Assembly: GCA_900095095.1 (NCBI GenBank)
Contig: FMBT01000566.1
Location: 1 to 49,633 of the forward strand
Source: Fragilariopsis cylindrus CCMP1102
Taxonomy: Eukaryota; Bacillariophyta; Bacillariophyceae; Bacillariales; Bacillariaceae
DNA length: 49,633 nt
Reading direction: 5' to 3'
Shown: positions 30,275-41,754 of the stretch, piece by piece
Layout: every line of letters begins with the position of its first letter
Position numbering within the stretch: the first letter of the stretch is position 1
Notes under the pieces: generated by a model
What the model was told of the DNA's origin: nothing
Databases searched by the model: none
Seen by the model: only the letters and a program-made list of their open reading frames with translations
Position numbers and translations under genes: made by a program

Positions 30275-31573
30275 ATGAAAATCATCAATATCAACTTCAC
30301 ATTCATCACTATTGCTGCAGCTTCATTACTGTCAGAAGCTTCTTCCGCAAATATTGATTACAACGACAAACTGTGCTGGTCTGGTAACGAAGATCCTGCT
30401 ACCAATCCTGATGTACCATTCTTCAATTCAAATCTTTCAGTAGACTGTAAGGAACTTAATGACCATTCCGGTCTTCAGTGTGGCAGAGACTATTACGGGA
30501 AAGATGGCAACTCATTTTTGAATTGGGTATACGGCACAAAGCATCCAGGATTTCCCAATTGGATCGCAATGGATAAGGTAGGAAAATCACAGTATGCACC
30601 TGATGGACTTATGTTTGCAACCTTTAAGCTTGGTATGTCTGGATCTCTCCGGGATCCTCATTGGCATCCAAACAGCTCCGAAATATTATTTGTCACTGGG
30701 GGCAAAGCAAAAGTAACAGTAACTGGATTTCCTAAAACAGATGTAGCAGGAAATCTCAGAGGAGCAACATCAACTGTAATGGGAAAAGAAAGATTCTCTG
30801 AGACTTTCATTGTCAGTACAGGTGATGCTGTAATCTTCCCCGTAGGTTATCATCACTACTTTGAAGGAATCCACGCAGATGATCCACTTACGGGTATTGC
30901 AATCTTTGATACACCTGACCTGAAATCATTTGATACTCCTCAAGTGATGAAGAATGTCCCAAATAGTATCTTGAATCGAGTGTTATCCTTGAAGGAAGGA
31001 GTTGCTGATGGCTTCTACACAGGATCTAGACGTGTGATCACTGATCCCAATCCAACGTGGTCTCCTCCTGACAGTCTCAGTAATGATCTCGCCGATAATT
31101 CATCATTTAAGGTATCAGGTATCTACAATGATCTTGTACCAGCCCTTCACCAGGATATTAATGGTAACTCAGCCACAAAAGTTGTCAATGCTCATACAAA
31201 TACGGTTCTTGACAAAGCTGGTTATAGTATTGCCTACACTGAGGTCCAACCAGGTGCCTCAATTGAACCATACTGGATGGATGATGCCGATGAGGTCATA
31301 TTTGTCATTGCAGGTGACAGCATTGATGTAATTCGTAGTGGTAATGGCGGAAAGTCCTGTCTAGATTCATTCGAAATTGAACAGGGATTCTTTGCTTTGA
31401 ATGAGATTGGTAGCACCTGGACTTTAACAAATAATGGAGATGAAACAGCAAAGGTGCTCCGTATATTCAACTCGAACCATCCATCTATGACTACACTGTT
31501 TGATGGATATGAATCTCTCCCAGAAGACGTCATCAAAACTATGAATTATTTAGAAGGAAATAAGGGTCCTTAA
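30275..31573 (+). CDS. Secreted bicupin (oxalate decarboxylase/germin-like)
   Basis: From the ATG at 30275 the protein is 432 aa and opens with a clear signal peptide (MKIININFTFITIAAASLLS, cut near 'SEASSA|N'). An upstream in-frame ATG at 30131 would add 48 residues, but it lies in a degenerate copy of the tandem repeat and would bury the signal peptide, so I prefer the inner start. Cupin domain 1 keeps a metal site: 'HWHPNSSEILFVTGG' (His129, His131, Glu136) and 'GYHHYFEG' (His193/194). Cupin domain 2 has 'PYWMDDADEVIFVIAG', where the histidines are replaced, so it is probably structural only. The family includes Mn-dependent oxalate decarboxylases and storage or sugar-binding bicupins. An extracellular location is expected; the substrate is unknown. 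Codon use looks more even than in neighbouring genes. Confidence 0.8.
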   Translation: MKIININFTFITIAAASLLSEASSANIDYNDKLCWSGNEDPATNPDVPFFNSNLSVDCKELNDHSGLQCGRDYYGKDGNSFLNWVYGTKHPGFPNWIAMDKVGKSQYAPDGLMFATFKLGMSGSLRDPHWHPNSSEILFVTGGKAKVTVTGFPKTDVAGNLRGATSTVMGKERFSETFIVSTGDAVIFPVGYHHYFEGIHADDPLTGIAIFDTPDLKSFDTPQVMKNVPNSILNRVLSLKEGVADGFYTGSRRVITDPNPTWSPPDSLSNDLADNSSFKVSGIYNDLVPALHQDINGNSATKVVNAHTNTVLDKAGYSIAYTEVQPGASIEPYWMDDADEVIFVIAGDSIDVIRSGNGGKSCLDSFEIEQGFFALNEIGSTWTLTNNGDETAKVLRIFNSNHPSMTTLFDGYESLPEDVIKTMNYLEGNKGP

Positions 31574-32085
31574 ATCAATACTATTATTACAATTTAAGAT
31601 ATAATTAAACAAGAAAGATAGATTGTAACGCAAAACAGATAAATAGATTTAAATAAATAAACCAATCATTACTATTTTGCATTGAATTCTTTTTTCAGCT
31701 TCTAATTTCTATAGTATGACTTTTATATTTTTGAAGAGATTGTAAAATGATCACGAGACCCATACATTGCAGTATTTATGAGGACGGACGTGTACTGTAG
31801 TTGAAATGACTGCTTGAGTGCGTTATTATGGTAAACGAGATGCAATAATACTCAAAGGAACTTATTACCGTTCATTCGTCATCAGCTCTATTTATAAAAG
31901 TGCTGGCGAAAACTGATGGAGGATTTTTTTCTTGGATTTAGATTCGAATGAATCGAGATTCGATTCGCTTCGATTCGCTTCGATTCGATTCTCTTCATCG
32001 TCATAGGCCTGCTCCATACAGTACGTGACAATTCTAGCTAGAATGTAAGTAGTAGTAGTAGTAGTAATAGTAGTAGATTTTTTCT
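31574..32085. other. Intergenic, convergent genes
   Basis: Separates the 3' ends of the bicupin and the CRAL-TRIO-like gene. It contains TTCGATTCGC repeats (31940-31990) and a TAG trinucleotide run near 32050. No gene seen. Confidence 0.5.
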
Positions 32086-34545
32086 CTATATGTTGTGTGC
32101 TTGAAAAGGTAGACCAAAGCATTCATCCGAATGGCTATCTCTGTCACTATTACCACCACCAGTATTAGTAATATGATTCCTAATAAAGTCAAACGATGTC
32201 ATACGTTTTTTACCATCCGGTGATTTGTTGAAAATTGAAGTAGAACTTTCAATAACTTGTTGTTGCCGTATTCGTTTTTGATTACTTCCTCCTGCTGCTG
32301 CTGCTGCTGCTGCTGTTGCTGCTGCTGATGTTGGTAGTACTGTTGCTTGTACTGATGCTGATGCTGTTACTTTTACTCTTGATTTTGATCTTGCCTTTGA
32401 TTTTGCTTTTGCTTTTGGTGTTGTCAATGACGATGACGATGACGATGCTATTACATAATTCTTTAAGAAAAAATGTGTACTGGCATAAATATGTTTCTTA
32501 TAATCCAGAGGATCCGATAAAATATTCCACCAATGCTGGTTATTATCCCAAACCAATACACGAAAACGTTCGTCTTGTTTTATTTTTTGAATAATATCAG
32601 GAACTAATACCTTAATAGAAACCGATACTACTGCTGATACTACTGCTGATGCTGATGGGGGTGATGGTGATGGTGATGGTGATGATCCGACGAGTAGTAG
32701 TTGTTCCTGTTGTTGTTGTTTCTGTTGTTTCTGTTGTTGTTGCTGTAAATAATGCTGTGTATATACTGAATTGATAATACTACGAAATTGCATATTTCCA
32801 GGTTGATGTTCCGCAGTATGACCCTTCTTGAATAATATATCATTCAAATACGGACAATCAGTAATAGTGTTATTAGTAGTAACGATTGATGATGCGTCCT
32901 TTTCTTCAATATAGGTTTGAAAATTAATGAATCGTTTGACATTCACTGTTTTAATGGCACCGGACCACGTGACTGGTACACTATCGACGGGTATACCATA
33001 CCCTTGTAATGAGTATCGTACTTCCACAGATTCTCCTAAATTACAGATCAATCGTCGTCGATAATCAGAATTTAATCTAGCAATAATTACAGCTTTGATG
33101 ATATTTGTAAAGATTGTATTCTTCGCACATAAATGAATGGAGACGAACCGTATTGGTGCAAATAATAATGCGATATTTTTTTGACCATTTCGTGGTTTAA
33201 TACGATGCTGATTCGTCAGATGTTCCGCCCAACACAATAACACAATTCCTTTTCTTTGATCTTCTACATCAGAGGATGCACAAACAAAACATAAATAGAT
33301 AAAAATCTTTTGCTATACGGTAGAAAGGGGATTATATATATAATATGAGAACGGAAAGGAAGCATAGCATAGCATGCATACGTTGATGGTGATGCATGCA
33401 CATAGTAGAACAGAGATCGAAGCATGACCGGAGGCAAGAAGTAGAACACAGGAACATAATTCGTTCGGAAGGAGCAATGAGAGGCAGAGAGATAGTAGAG
33501 AGAGAGACGTTAAGAGAAGAAAAGGTCAGAGGCGAGATAGACAAAAATAAAGTTCGAAAATCTTTGTTTGAGATAAAGAAAGAAAGAGAAGATAGAGAGA
33601 GAGACACCATCAATAAAACTCAATTCAGATAAATTAACAACTTACTAATACAGGTATTGGTACATTATCAAAATCATTTAATAGGAATTGTACCATAATT
33701 CGACGTCCACCTCTATCACGCGAGGGTAATAATTGACAATACCCTTTGTTTTTAAGGATAGTTAATTCATATTCTGTGAAATCAGTTAATTGTATCTTAC
33801 GATATAAGGCATATTTGCCATAATATTCGAATAAAAAATCTAAAACTTGTACAATCCGTAATGCAGTCTTTCTAATATCAAAAAATTCACAACGTAAATA
33901 CATGAAACGAAATTCATTCGTATTGACATACATTAATGAAAAAATGTCGTCTTCTTCTTTGTCTTGTAATTCTTGACTTAATAGATAGGCATATTTTTTC
34001 GATCGTGGTATATGTTCATCATTATTCAATTCATTTGTTAATAGTTGTAAACTACGTTCTCCTTCAAATAATTCAGGAGGTGTTATTGTTATTGTTTCAT
34101 TTTTATTTTTATTTTCATTTGTTTCACTTCCAATATTAATAGTAGTAGTAGTACTAGTAGGTGATAATAATAATGAGGATGAAACAGATGAACAACAATT
34201 CACACCATGAATTTCTTCTTGTATATTATTACGATCGGTCATCGAACAATTATTTAATTCATTTGTTAATATTTGTTCAATTTGTACTACATCAATACTA
34301 TTCGGATCAATGATCTTATTCTTATTCTTTTGATGATTCGGATGATGATGATTATTCGGATTCTTATTATTTCCATTATTCCGAATAGTATTATTTATAT
34401 TCATTGCCTCTTCAGTATTATGCTCTGTTTTTAGGTTGATATTATTATTGTTGCTGTTATTGCTATTGCTGTTGCTGCTGTTGCTATTGCTATTGCTGAT
34501 ATTGCTGGTGCGACGATGCACATCTTGAAAATGTTGATGATTCAT
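32086..34545 (-). CDS. CRAL-TRIO-like lipid-transfer domain protein with C-terminal DUF6824-like domain (two exons)
   Basis: Exon 1 runs from 34545 to 33646 and ends at a consensus donor (TTA|GTAAGT). Exon 2 starts near 33263 after TAG. The splice phase is off by one with these sites; either a base is missing or a weaker donor (GTTGTT) four bases downstream is used. An N-rich region precedes the conserved part: 'EFRFMYLRCEFFDIRKTALR', 'YCQLLPSRDRGGRRIMVQFL', then in exon 2 'PIRFVSIHLCAKN' and 'GESVEVRYSLQGYGIPVDSV'. This is the diatom CRAL-TRIO-like arrangement. Then 'LNDILFKKGHTAEHQPGNMQ', a Q-rich insertion and 'DERFRVLVWDNNQHWWNILS' match the DUF6824 pattern found in many diatom proteins. 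Lipid binding is inferred from the family only. The C-terminus is K/S/A-rich. Confidence 0.65.
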
Positions 34546-37500
34546 TTTTTATTCTTATTCTTATACTTTGTTTTTTATTATTGAAAAAGAAACGGAATTA
34601 TTTTATGATGTACTGACTTCGAAGGAGCGAAAAACGAACGATCGATCTTTAATGTACCGGTACGAAGTATTGTACAGTAGAGGTAAGCTAGCTAACAAAA
34701 GGCTCAATCAAAGGCAGGACTTTCTTACTCACTCGTATCAACGAAAATACAGTTGATATTTTTACATAAAGCAATGATCTCGGCATGACATTTTTGTAGA
34801 AGCATAATAACTTTGATTCCCATAGGTGTGTTCAAAAAGAGAACAAAAAGGGCATAATGCATAATGTAAATTCTCTGAAAAATTAACGAACGCAATATAA
34901 AATGCCAACCTTCTTCAAGTCCCAAAAAGCATAAGTATCCCCCCATATCTCCGCGAACCACTTGATTCTAACATAATAAACTAGATTCTAACACAATTAA
35001 TTAATAAAACTAGTCGTATAATAATGCAGTATCTCAACTACGACTAAACAATTAAACATCAGGGAGAATATCTAAAAACGACGCAACTTTTTTTTGCACT
35101 AAGTAAATGCAGATGACAGATAGTTCAATGTATACAGGAGCATATGTGATTTTTTTTTTTGATTCGTTCGCCTCGCTGTTGTGCGTGTGTGGCACACTCT
35201 GTGCGAAACAATAAATCTCAATAAATAAATTCCGCTTACAGTAACTATGTTACAGTATTTATTTTCTGTAAAGTATCTAGGTTGTTGTTTTTCTTCTTCT
35301 TTCTTCTTCGAATAGATCAAAAAAAAAATGCATTGAACTCCTTAATTAATTCTATTCTTCTGTATGACACCTACTCGACGACCACAGCATTTCACTCGAC
35401 GACAATCGATGCGTGTTACAGTATGCAGTTTCGATTTCGAATCGAATCGAATGTTTATTTGCTTTCGTTCCAATTATTGTTCAGTAGTGCATGTACGATA
35501 GAAATTAAATAACAATAAAATAATATTATTTAAATTATTCAATTATTCAATTTCCTTCTATGATCTAGGACCTTCTAGGAATACATAAAATAATGCGAAT
35601 CGAATGTTTATTGCTCTCCGTTCTAATTATTCAAACCCCTTCTGTACAGTAGTAGCGTACTGTACGACAGAAATTAAATAACAATATAATATTGTTATTA
35701 TTCAAATACATTATTCATTTTCCTTCTAGGACCTTCTAGGAATATATAAAATGTGCACGATGATTATAGTTCGCATATTTATTAGAGAACAATACTTTTT
35801 TTTGCGATAAATATAATTTATTTTTACAACGAAAATTAATTCTTGTTCTATAAAAAAATGCTTCTACGGAATGAAAGAATGAATCAATATAATCGAGTGA
35901 ATCAATCGAATCGAATGGGGTGACAACGCGCCGTACAGTAGTAACCAAAAGAAATAATCGACTACAGTAGAATGACGACGACGGAAAAGCAATAAAATAA
36001 TACCTAGCTACGTAGCTCAAATGGATTGATCGGCTGACATGCTCGTTGATAGAGATAGTAATGTGTATTGATAATAGAATAAAAAGATTATTCATTATAA
36101 TATACCGATTATATTAATTAGTACGTCTTATTATTTTCAGCCTGAGAATCCTTTTGCTACACTGCGGAGTAGGGAATATATCTGATGGATGTGATGCAAG
36201 TCGAGCTGGACAAAACGGAAATAATTACAGAACAATGATACTTTTATAGCAAACTATCTATTAAGTCATATTTGCATAATACATAATACATATTATATTA
36301 TATATACATTCCTACGCAAACCTGCAAATATACATTATACTGTACATATAAGTTAAAAGTAAAACCAAAGATGATATATTACAGTATTATATTTTTGTTT
36401 TACTGTATTCTACATTACTTCGTTCAATAATAGTTTATGGCTTCTATTTTTGCATGACTTGCAGTGCCTTTCTTTTTGGTTGTTCTTTGTAGGCCATAGA
36501 AAGACGTATAGTCGATAGTATGCTTCTGTTGCTGCTATGTTACTGTTGCTGCTGCTGCTGATTCTTGCTTAAATTCAAGACGGTAGGTATCACGCAGGTC
36601 GTTGAAAACTTCCCCCCCGTTCGAAATTTTAGCGGGTCTATCTTGGAGTGGAAGCTCTTTCTCGACGATTGTGAAAGGAGAGATCGATTCGATTCTCGTC
36701 TTACTTTTGGTTTTGTTTTATGCTCTTTTTTTTCTTTCAATCCGACTAACTTACGTGCTGATTGTCGTTTTCTTTTTTCGCCTTTCGGTCAAATGTTGTC
36801 ATATATATATATCCATTTGCGAATTTTTTTCGCTGCCATCTATCTTCCTTCAGCATTTCTTCTTCCTCTACAATATAAGAGACGTGAGGATGAACGTACG
36901 ACGACGACGACGTTTCACTTGTTGACGACTGGGTTTGGTCCTTTCTCAGTCAGAGGAGACTATTTGTTTCAAAAGTCAAAATAGAATGAATCAGAGTCGT
37001 TATTATTATTATCGCTCAGTCAGCATATATATCCATTGTAACTTTCTTCACCATATGCATGTCCTCGAACATAAACTTAGCTAGTTGTGCATCACTCATC
37101 ACACAGCAGACTTCAACGATTCGATGTTACTAAAATATTGACTGACTGGTGGTTGACATTTGTTTTTTTTTACTTTATTTATATTTAGAAACGATTTTTG
37201 TAGTTTGTAGTTTGTAAGAAGAAGACGAATTTCGATGAGGACATTTATTTAATTTTTTCGTGCACGAGTTGACTTATAGTGCAAGGACATGTATGGGACC
37301 ACAAACGATTTAAAAAAAACTTGAAGTAATAGATAGAGTCGTGGCTTTTTGTACGATAGCCCATGCAGTATCTCTCTCGTTTTTTGAAACGAAAAATAAT
37401 ATTCGTCGCGCGTGAAACCCGCAAAGTGTTCAATTTTTAAGTCGTGATAGCTAAGTAAATACACAATGATTCATGTTAATTCAATTCAACATTTAACTCA

Positions 37501-37653
37501 TTGACTAACTTAGTGTTACGGTAGTATGCATGAGAACACGGTGAAGTCGTTTTAATAATAGTGATGTGATGTGGTGTGCGCTTATGCAATCTTTCGACTT
37601 TCCAATCAATCGCTCTGTCTACTATCACTTGCATTAATTTTAGCCTCCATGCA
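34546..37653. other. Intergenic, no supported gene
   Basis: Long AT-rich stretch. Besides the duplication at 35441-35755 it holds many GAATCGAATC-type words and two TGTACAGTAG palindrome words near 35642 and 35932. Overlapping frames at 36565-36984 look like a CT-rich strand translated by chance. No RNA gene recognised. Confidence 0.5.
35441..35755. repeat. Tandem duplication, ~155 bp unit
   Basis: Two direct copies, about 35441-35590 and 35595-35755, share 'CGAATCGAATGTTTATT', 'AGAAATTAAATAACAAT', 'TTTCCTTCTA' and 'AGGACCTTCTAGGAATA'. The second has an insertion carrying two TACTGTAC-type words (TGTACAGTAGTAGCGTACTG). Confidence 0.8.
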
Positions 37654-38274
37654 ATGGCATCGCGTTTTGTTTCTCATAAAAGAAAATCTAATAGCAACAT
37701 GATTCTTATAAATTTATTACTAGTTGCAGCTGCACTACTGCTTATTGCCAATACTAGTTCAGTGAATGGACAGCAGGAAAATAGTACTAATACTCTTTTT
37801 ACTTTTGGTGGTTCTGGTGGTCAAGGAAGTGGTGGTCTTCAATGTACAAAAGTAGGCGATACTAATACAGCGTTCCTTCAGATTCGGGGTGGTTCGGGCG
37901 AATCAGGCAGTACATATAATGTAAGCTATACATTCGATTGGGGCCCTACATCTTATACCACATTAACAGAACTTCCTTCTGGTGTTAAAACAACTGTCAA
38001 CAGTACAAATGTATACAAAACCGCTGGAGTATACAACATGGGGTATTTTTTAGAATTCTATGATGAAGATGGGAAGTTTGGTGGCGGATATTCTACCACA
38101 GCTTTGCTTAAAATAGATGATGATAGTTGTAATTGGGGGCATACTACGCCAAGTCCATCAGCAACTCTCGAACCCACTTCCGCACCTATATATGCTTCTT
38201 CTTCTTCGGGTTTATTATATTCATTCTTTCCCGCATTAACAATGAGTGGAATTCTAACGATGGTTCTTTCTTGA
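37654..38274 (+). CDS. Secreted, probably GPI-anchored surface protein with PKD-like segment
   Basis: The first ATG in the frame is at 37654 (MASRFVSHKRKSNSNM), with another at 37699 directly before the hydrophobic core 'ILINLLLVAAALLLIANTSS', so a signal peptide is secure with either start. The mature region starts near 'VNGQQENST' and includes a G/S-rich stretch, two cysteines, and a beta-rich PKD-like part ('YNVSYTFDWGPTSYTTLTEL', 'AGVYNMGYFLEFYDEDGKFG'). A T/S/P-rich stalk (PSPSATLEPTSAPI) and a hydrophobic C-terminus (SGLLYSFFPALTMSGILTMV) look like a GPI-attachment signal. Several N-x-S/T sites are present. A cell-surface or frustule-associated role is inferred; no enzyme motif is visible. 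Confidence 0.7.
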   Translation: MASRFVSHKRKSNSNMILINLLLVAAALLLIANTSSVNGQQENSTNTLFTFGGSGGQGSGGLQCTKVGDTNTAFLQIRGGSGESGSTYNVSYTFDWGPTSYTTLTELPSGVKTTVNSTNVYKTAGVYNMGYFLEFYDEDGKFGGGYSTTALLKIDDDSCNWGHTTPSPSATLEPTSAPIYASSSSGLLYSFFPALTMSGILTMVLS

Positions 38275-39513
38275 ATTATATATACATCAAGATATAATGT
38301 CGCATCCTTAAATTGCCAAATGAACTATATTGTCACCACCAAACCACAGTATAGGTGGTCCCCATCATATTCTTACTGTGTTTAAGATAGAAACTTTAAT
38401 TTGTTTTAAAACAATTATGTTATAAATACAATTTACTCTCTCGCGCTAAATATTATAGTTGGACCAACGAAAGTGTTATGAATTGTTATATCAGCAATTA
38501 CACTTTTAACTGCCAATTGATGTTGTTTACTACAGGTGATAGCTTCGCTAAAAGCTAGCGAATCGATATAAAGTACACTGTAGTAGGTTACAGTAGTGAG
38601 CTGGGTGAAGGAATGTTTAGATCGAAAGAAATACCTATAACATAGTAGACCTTAATTTACAAAAACTCTGATAGTATAGTATACTGCTTTTGTGTTAAGC
38701 CTCCTCCACTTTATTCCTACCAGATGCACCGTTGTAACGATTTTTTCCACGTCGTTCAGAATTTACCTAATCGTTTCTGTTGTAGCGAGACTCCTGCTGA
38801 TCGTGTTGGTTGTTGTCGTAGTAATATACTGGGCAGGAACCGCGCATTTCTTTGCTGTTGCTTATGATGATGTATGTAGCTGTCGGAAATTTCGCGAGCA
38901 ACAGCTATCGATTGGAATATCAGATTTAATATGACCATTAAATTAACATAGGATAGAATCTGCCACTGTTAACCTGATGTGTTCCACAAACAACGGGTGA
39001 AATAGATGCTATTAATCTTCTTATTAATATGGTAAGGGTTGCTACTCAATTTCCTAGATAGACTGCTAGGATTGTTCTACCAGGCTACTCACCCTTCTTG
39101 AATACGGACCTCTATTGATAAAGAGATGGTTATTCTTTCTGTGGATATATCTATTGATATCACTATTGCAATACCTCAAATCAGCTCAAACAAAAAAGGT
39201 TGTTATTAACACACTTGTTTATTTAGTCTATGGTTATTGCACAATTCGTCAACAATAAAAGATAAAGGTAGAGCCTTTCTCGTAATCTTGGTCGTTTGTT
39301 GTCTTTTGGTACTGCGGTAACTTCATATTCAACTGTATTCATAACATCACTTCGTCTAATACGGTATTTGTATTAGCGGTTTTTGGTTCACACTTCTTTT
39401 CTTTGTGCTTTGACTTCAACTAACTGGTCACAACTGTTCAACATTTACTTTACGGACATAAATCCTTATGTACATTTAACACTTTCCAAATGGAAGCAAT
39501 AAATTAACTGAAC
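38275..39513. other. Intergenic, no supported gene
   Basis: Contains a short hairpin (TTCGCTA..TAGCGAA near 38548-38564) and ordinary AT-rich sequence. The open frame at 38692-38934 lacks protein-like features. Confidence 0.5.
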
Positions 39514-41754
39514 TTAAGGAATTGCTCCATTAGGGATCATTACTCCATCGACAACATGGGCAACTCCATTGCCTATAAAGGAGAGAGAATAGAAGGAGGA
39601 TGGAAGTAAAAGTTGGAAATAGAGAGAGAGAGAGAGAGAGAGAGAAATGAGTGGTCAACCGATAATGAAACGACAAGGGTAAAAGGCAGGTATATAAGAA
39701 ACGTACAAAATTTGATATCAGTTTGAATGATCTGAGCAGAGTTATCAAGTTGGTCATTCCCGGCACCATTCTGATACATTGCATCGTTTTTACATTTGGT
39801 GCGACTTGAATCACCATTGAACATTTGAACTTTTTCTGTACATTTGAGGTCATCGCTGCTGAGAACTTTACCAGCAACAGCGTGAAACATAAGCTAGATA
39901 GAAAGGCAAGTGGTAGAAAACAAAAGAAGTACATATTTAGCAAGGCAAGGTTTCTTAAAGGAGTTGATTGTGATATACCAAATAAAAGAACGCAACAACG
40001 TACAATATTGGTGATAGCGTCATTGGACAATGATCCAAGTAACTCTCCAGCACTCTCAATAGCCTCATCGTTTGGAATGAAAACCGTCCATGTTTCTTTG
40101 TCAAAGGAGGAATCTAGATTAGCAGCCTTTAAGGCATCACAGAAAAGACTAAAATCCTTGCCGTCGCAAACGATGTCATCTATTTATATTTATAAATTAA
40201 TAGAGAACAAGAAGTGTGTTAGTAGAAGCATCAGCTGTGTTCGATAATGAAACTGATTCGAATGAGCATTGGATTATAAATGTGGGACGCATACAAACTT
40301 ACCAAGTGATTCACACTTGTCATCGTCACTGTCATTGTCTTCACTATCACCATCTCCTAGCATATTCTCAGGATCAACAATTGTGACAATAGCACACTGT
40401 GTCCAAACCTGTGGTGTTTGTTCGGAATCCCATCTCCAGCTGACAACGTAATCACCATTGAGACCTTCGGGAACCTTCAATTCATCAACGACTTTCCAAC
40501 GATATAGAACAGCTTCCAAATCAGGAGAATTTCCAACGCTACCATAACCATAATATCCCGGAGGAGCGTGATCTGTGAACTGCGGTTCCGTGCAGTTTCC
40601 AGAAAAAGTACCGTCTAAATTATTGAACAAGTTTTTGCATGGAGGGATACCAATTTTCCTCCATGTGCTACCCTTTGGCATGACACCGTCCGTATTATCG
40701 TCATTGATATCCATTGCGTCAAAGGTAATGTTTACAGAAACAGTGCCGTCATCAGACATTGCAATAAATAAAGATTTATCATTGGCGAATTCCATCACGG
40801 TTGCTTGAAAGCAGGTTTCGTCAAGTGTGTTGTTTGTCAAATTCTCGACAGGACAGAGACGATATTGATGCCCTCCGCCGTGATTGGCATCAATGTTATA
40901 CGCCCCTTCAACAATTTCCCCAGCAGTCCAAACAGTTGGATATGCAGCTACTGAGTCACCCTGTGCATTTTGCATCCGCATGTTCACCGCCCAGGATAGA
41001 ACGGTAGATCCTGAAGTGCCGGCAGGAGGGTCCATATACGGTGGTGGCAGTTCTCCATTGACAGCTCCCCCAGTTCCGGATTTAAGATTCAGGAAACCAT
41101 CGTCGGGTCCAGCAATGTAATCCCTTGCATTTGAATATTTCCAACCACCAAGAACACCACAAGAATCTACAACAGGTGCAGTTCCAGGAAGGAACCACGG
41201 ATTGCCTGAGAAAACTGATGCCGAAATATTGCCTTTGTCTACCTCGGCCTGTCTATATTCCATATCCTTTACACACTCTTTGGTATTGTTCTTATACATT
41301 AACGGTGCGAATTCCTTTTCACATACGCCATCATAGTAAAACGTCGGATTTGAAAGCTGGTCGAGACTTTTTAAAGTAGGTTCCATTGCTTCTTCGCAAA
41401 ACTTTCCGGGAGGTTTATTTTGACCCTATAAGAGAAAGGAATAAGATAGATAAATAGAGAGGAGATAGTTGAACAAATCAATGAGATGAGTTGACAATAG
41501 CAGAAAAGTAAATGTGTCCGCAAGAATTATTGTACTATTATCACCCACAGTTGCTGTGCATCCTGGTGCTGTTCCGGTTGTAAACCAATTAGAACTGTAG
41601 CTGTAGGGATTATCCGTATTTTCAGCACATTCACCACGGCAAGGGTTGCTATCAGCTCCGGACTCGCTGGATCAATTAATTTACCGTGTCCTAAAACGGA
41701 TAGAACCGCAGAGGAGGTGATGGTGATTCGGAGGCATGCACTACTAAGCTTCAT
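39514..41754 (-). CDS. Secreted LPMO-like (chitin-binding type-4) protein fused to a FAS1 domain, five exons
   Basis: Exons: 41754-41549, 41425-40303, 40179-40004, 39893-39707, 39572-39514, with GT/AG borders and introns of 110-134 bp. Signal peptide 'MKLSSACLRITITSSAVLSV' is followed by 'LG|HGKLIDPAS', so His23 would be the mature N-terminus, as in copper monooxygenases. Next come 'NPYSYSSNWFTTG', 'NPWFLPGTAPVVDSCG' (144-159), 'ANHGGGHQYRLCP' (249-261) and 'VVSWRWDSEQTPQVWTQC' near 398-415, the usual landmarks of this family. An acidic linker (GDGDSEDNDSDDD) leads to a FAS1 domain: 'ETWTVFIPNDEAIESAGE', 'MFHAVAGKVLSSDD', 'NGVAHVVDGVMIP'. One base is missing in exon 1 near 41671 (AGTCCGGAG). 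Allowing for it, the exons total 584 codons exactly. Polysaccharide oxidation and surface adhesion are inferred from families. Confidence 0.7.

Noticed and set aside
33264..33640. Open frames on both strands between the two CRAL-TRIO exons
   Set aside because: They lie in the intron, are GA-rich simple sequence, and disappear once the splice donor GTAAGT is accepted.
36565..36984. Overlapping frames of 139 and 107 codons
   Set aside because: CT-rich DNA gives F/L/S-rich translation in two frames at once; no domain, no start context, no splice partners.
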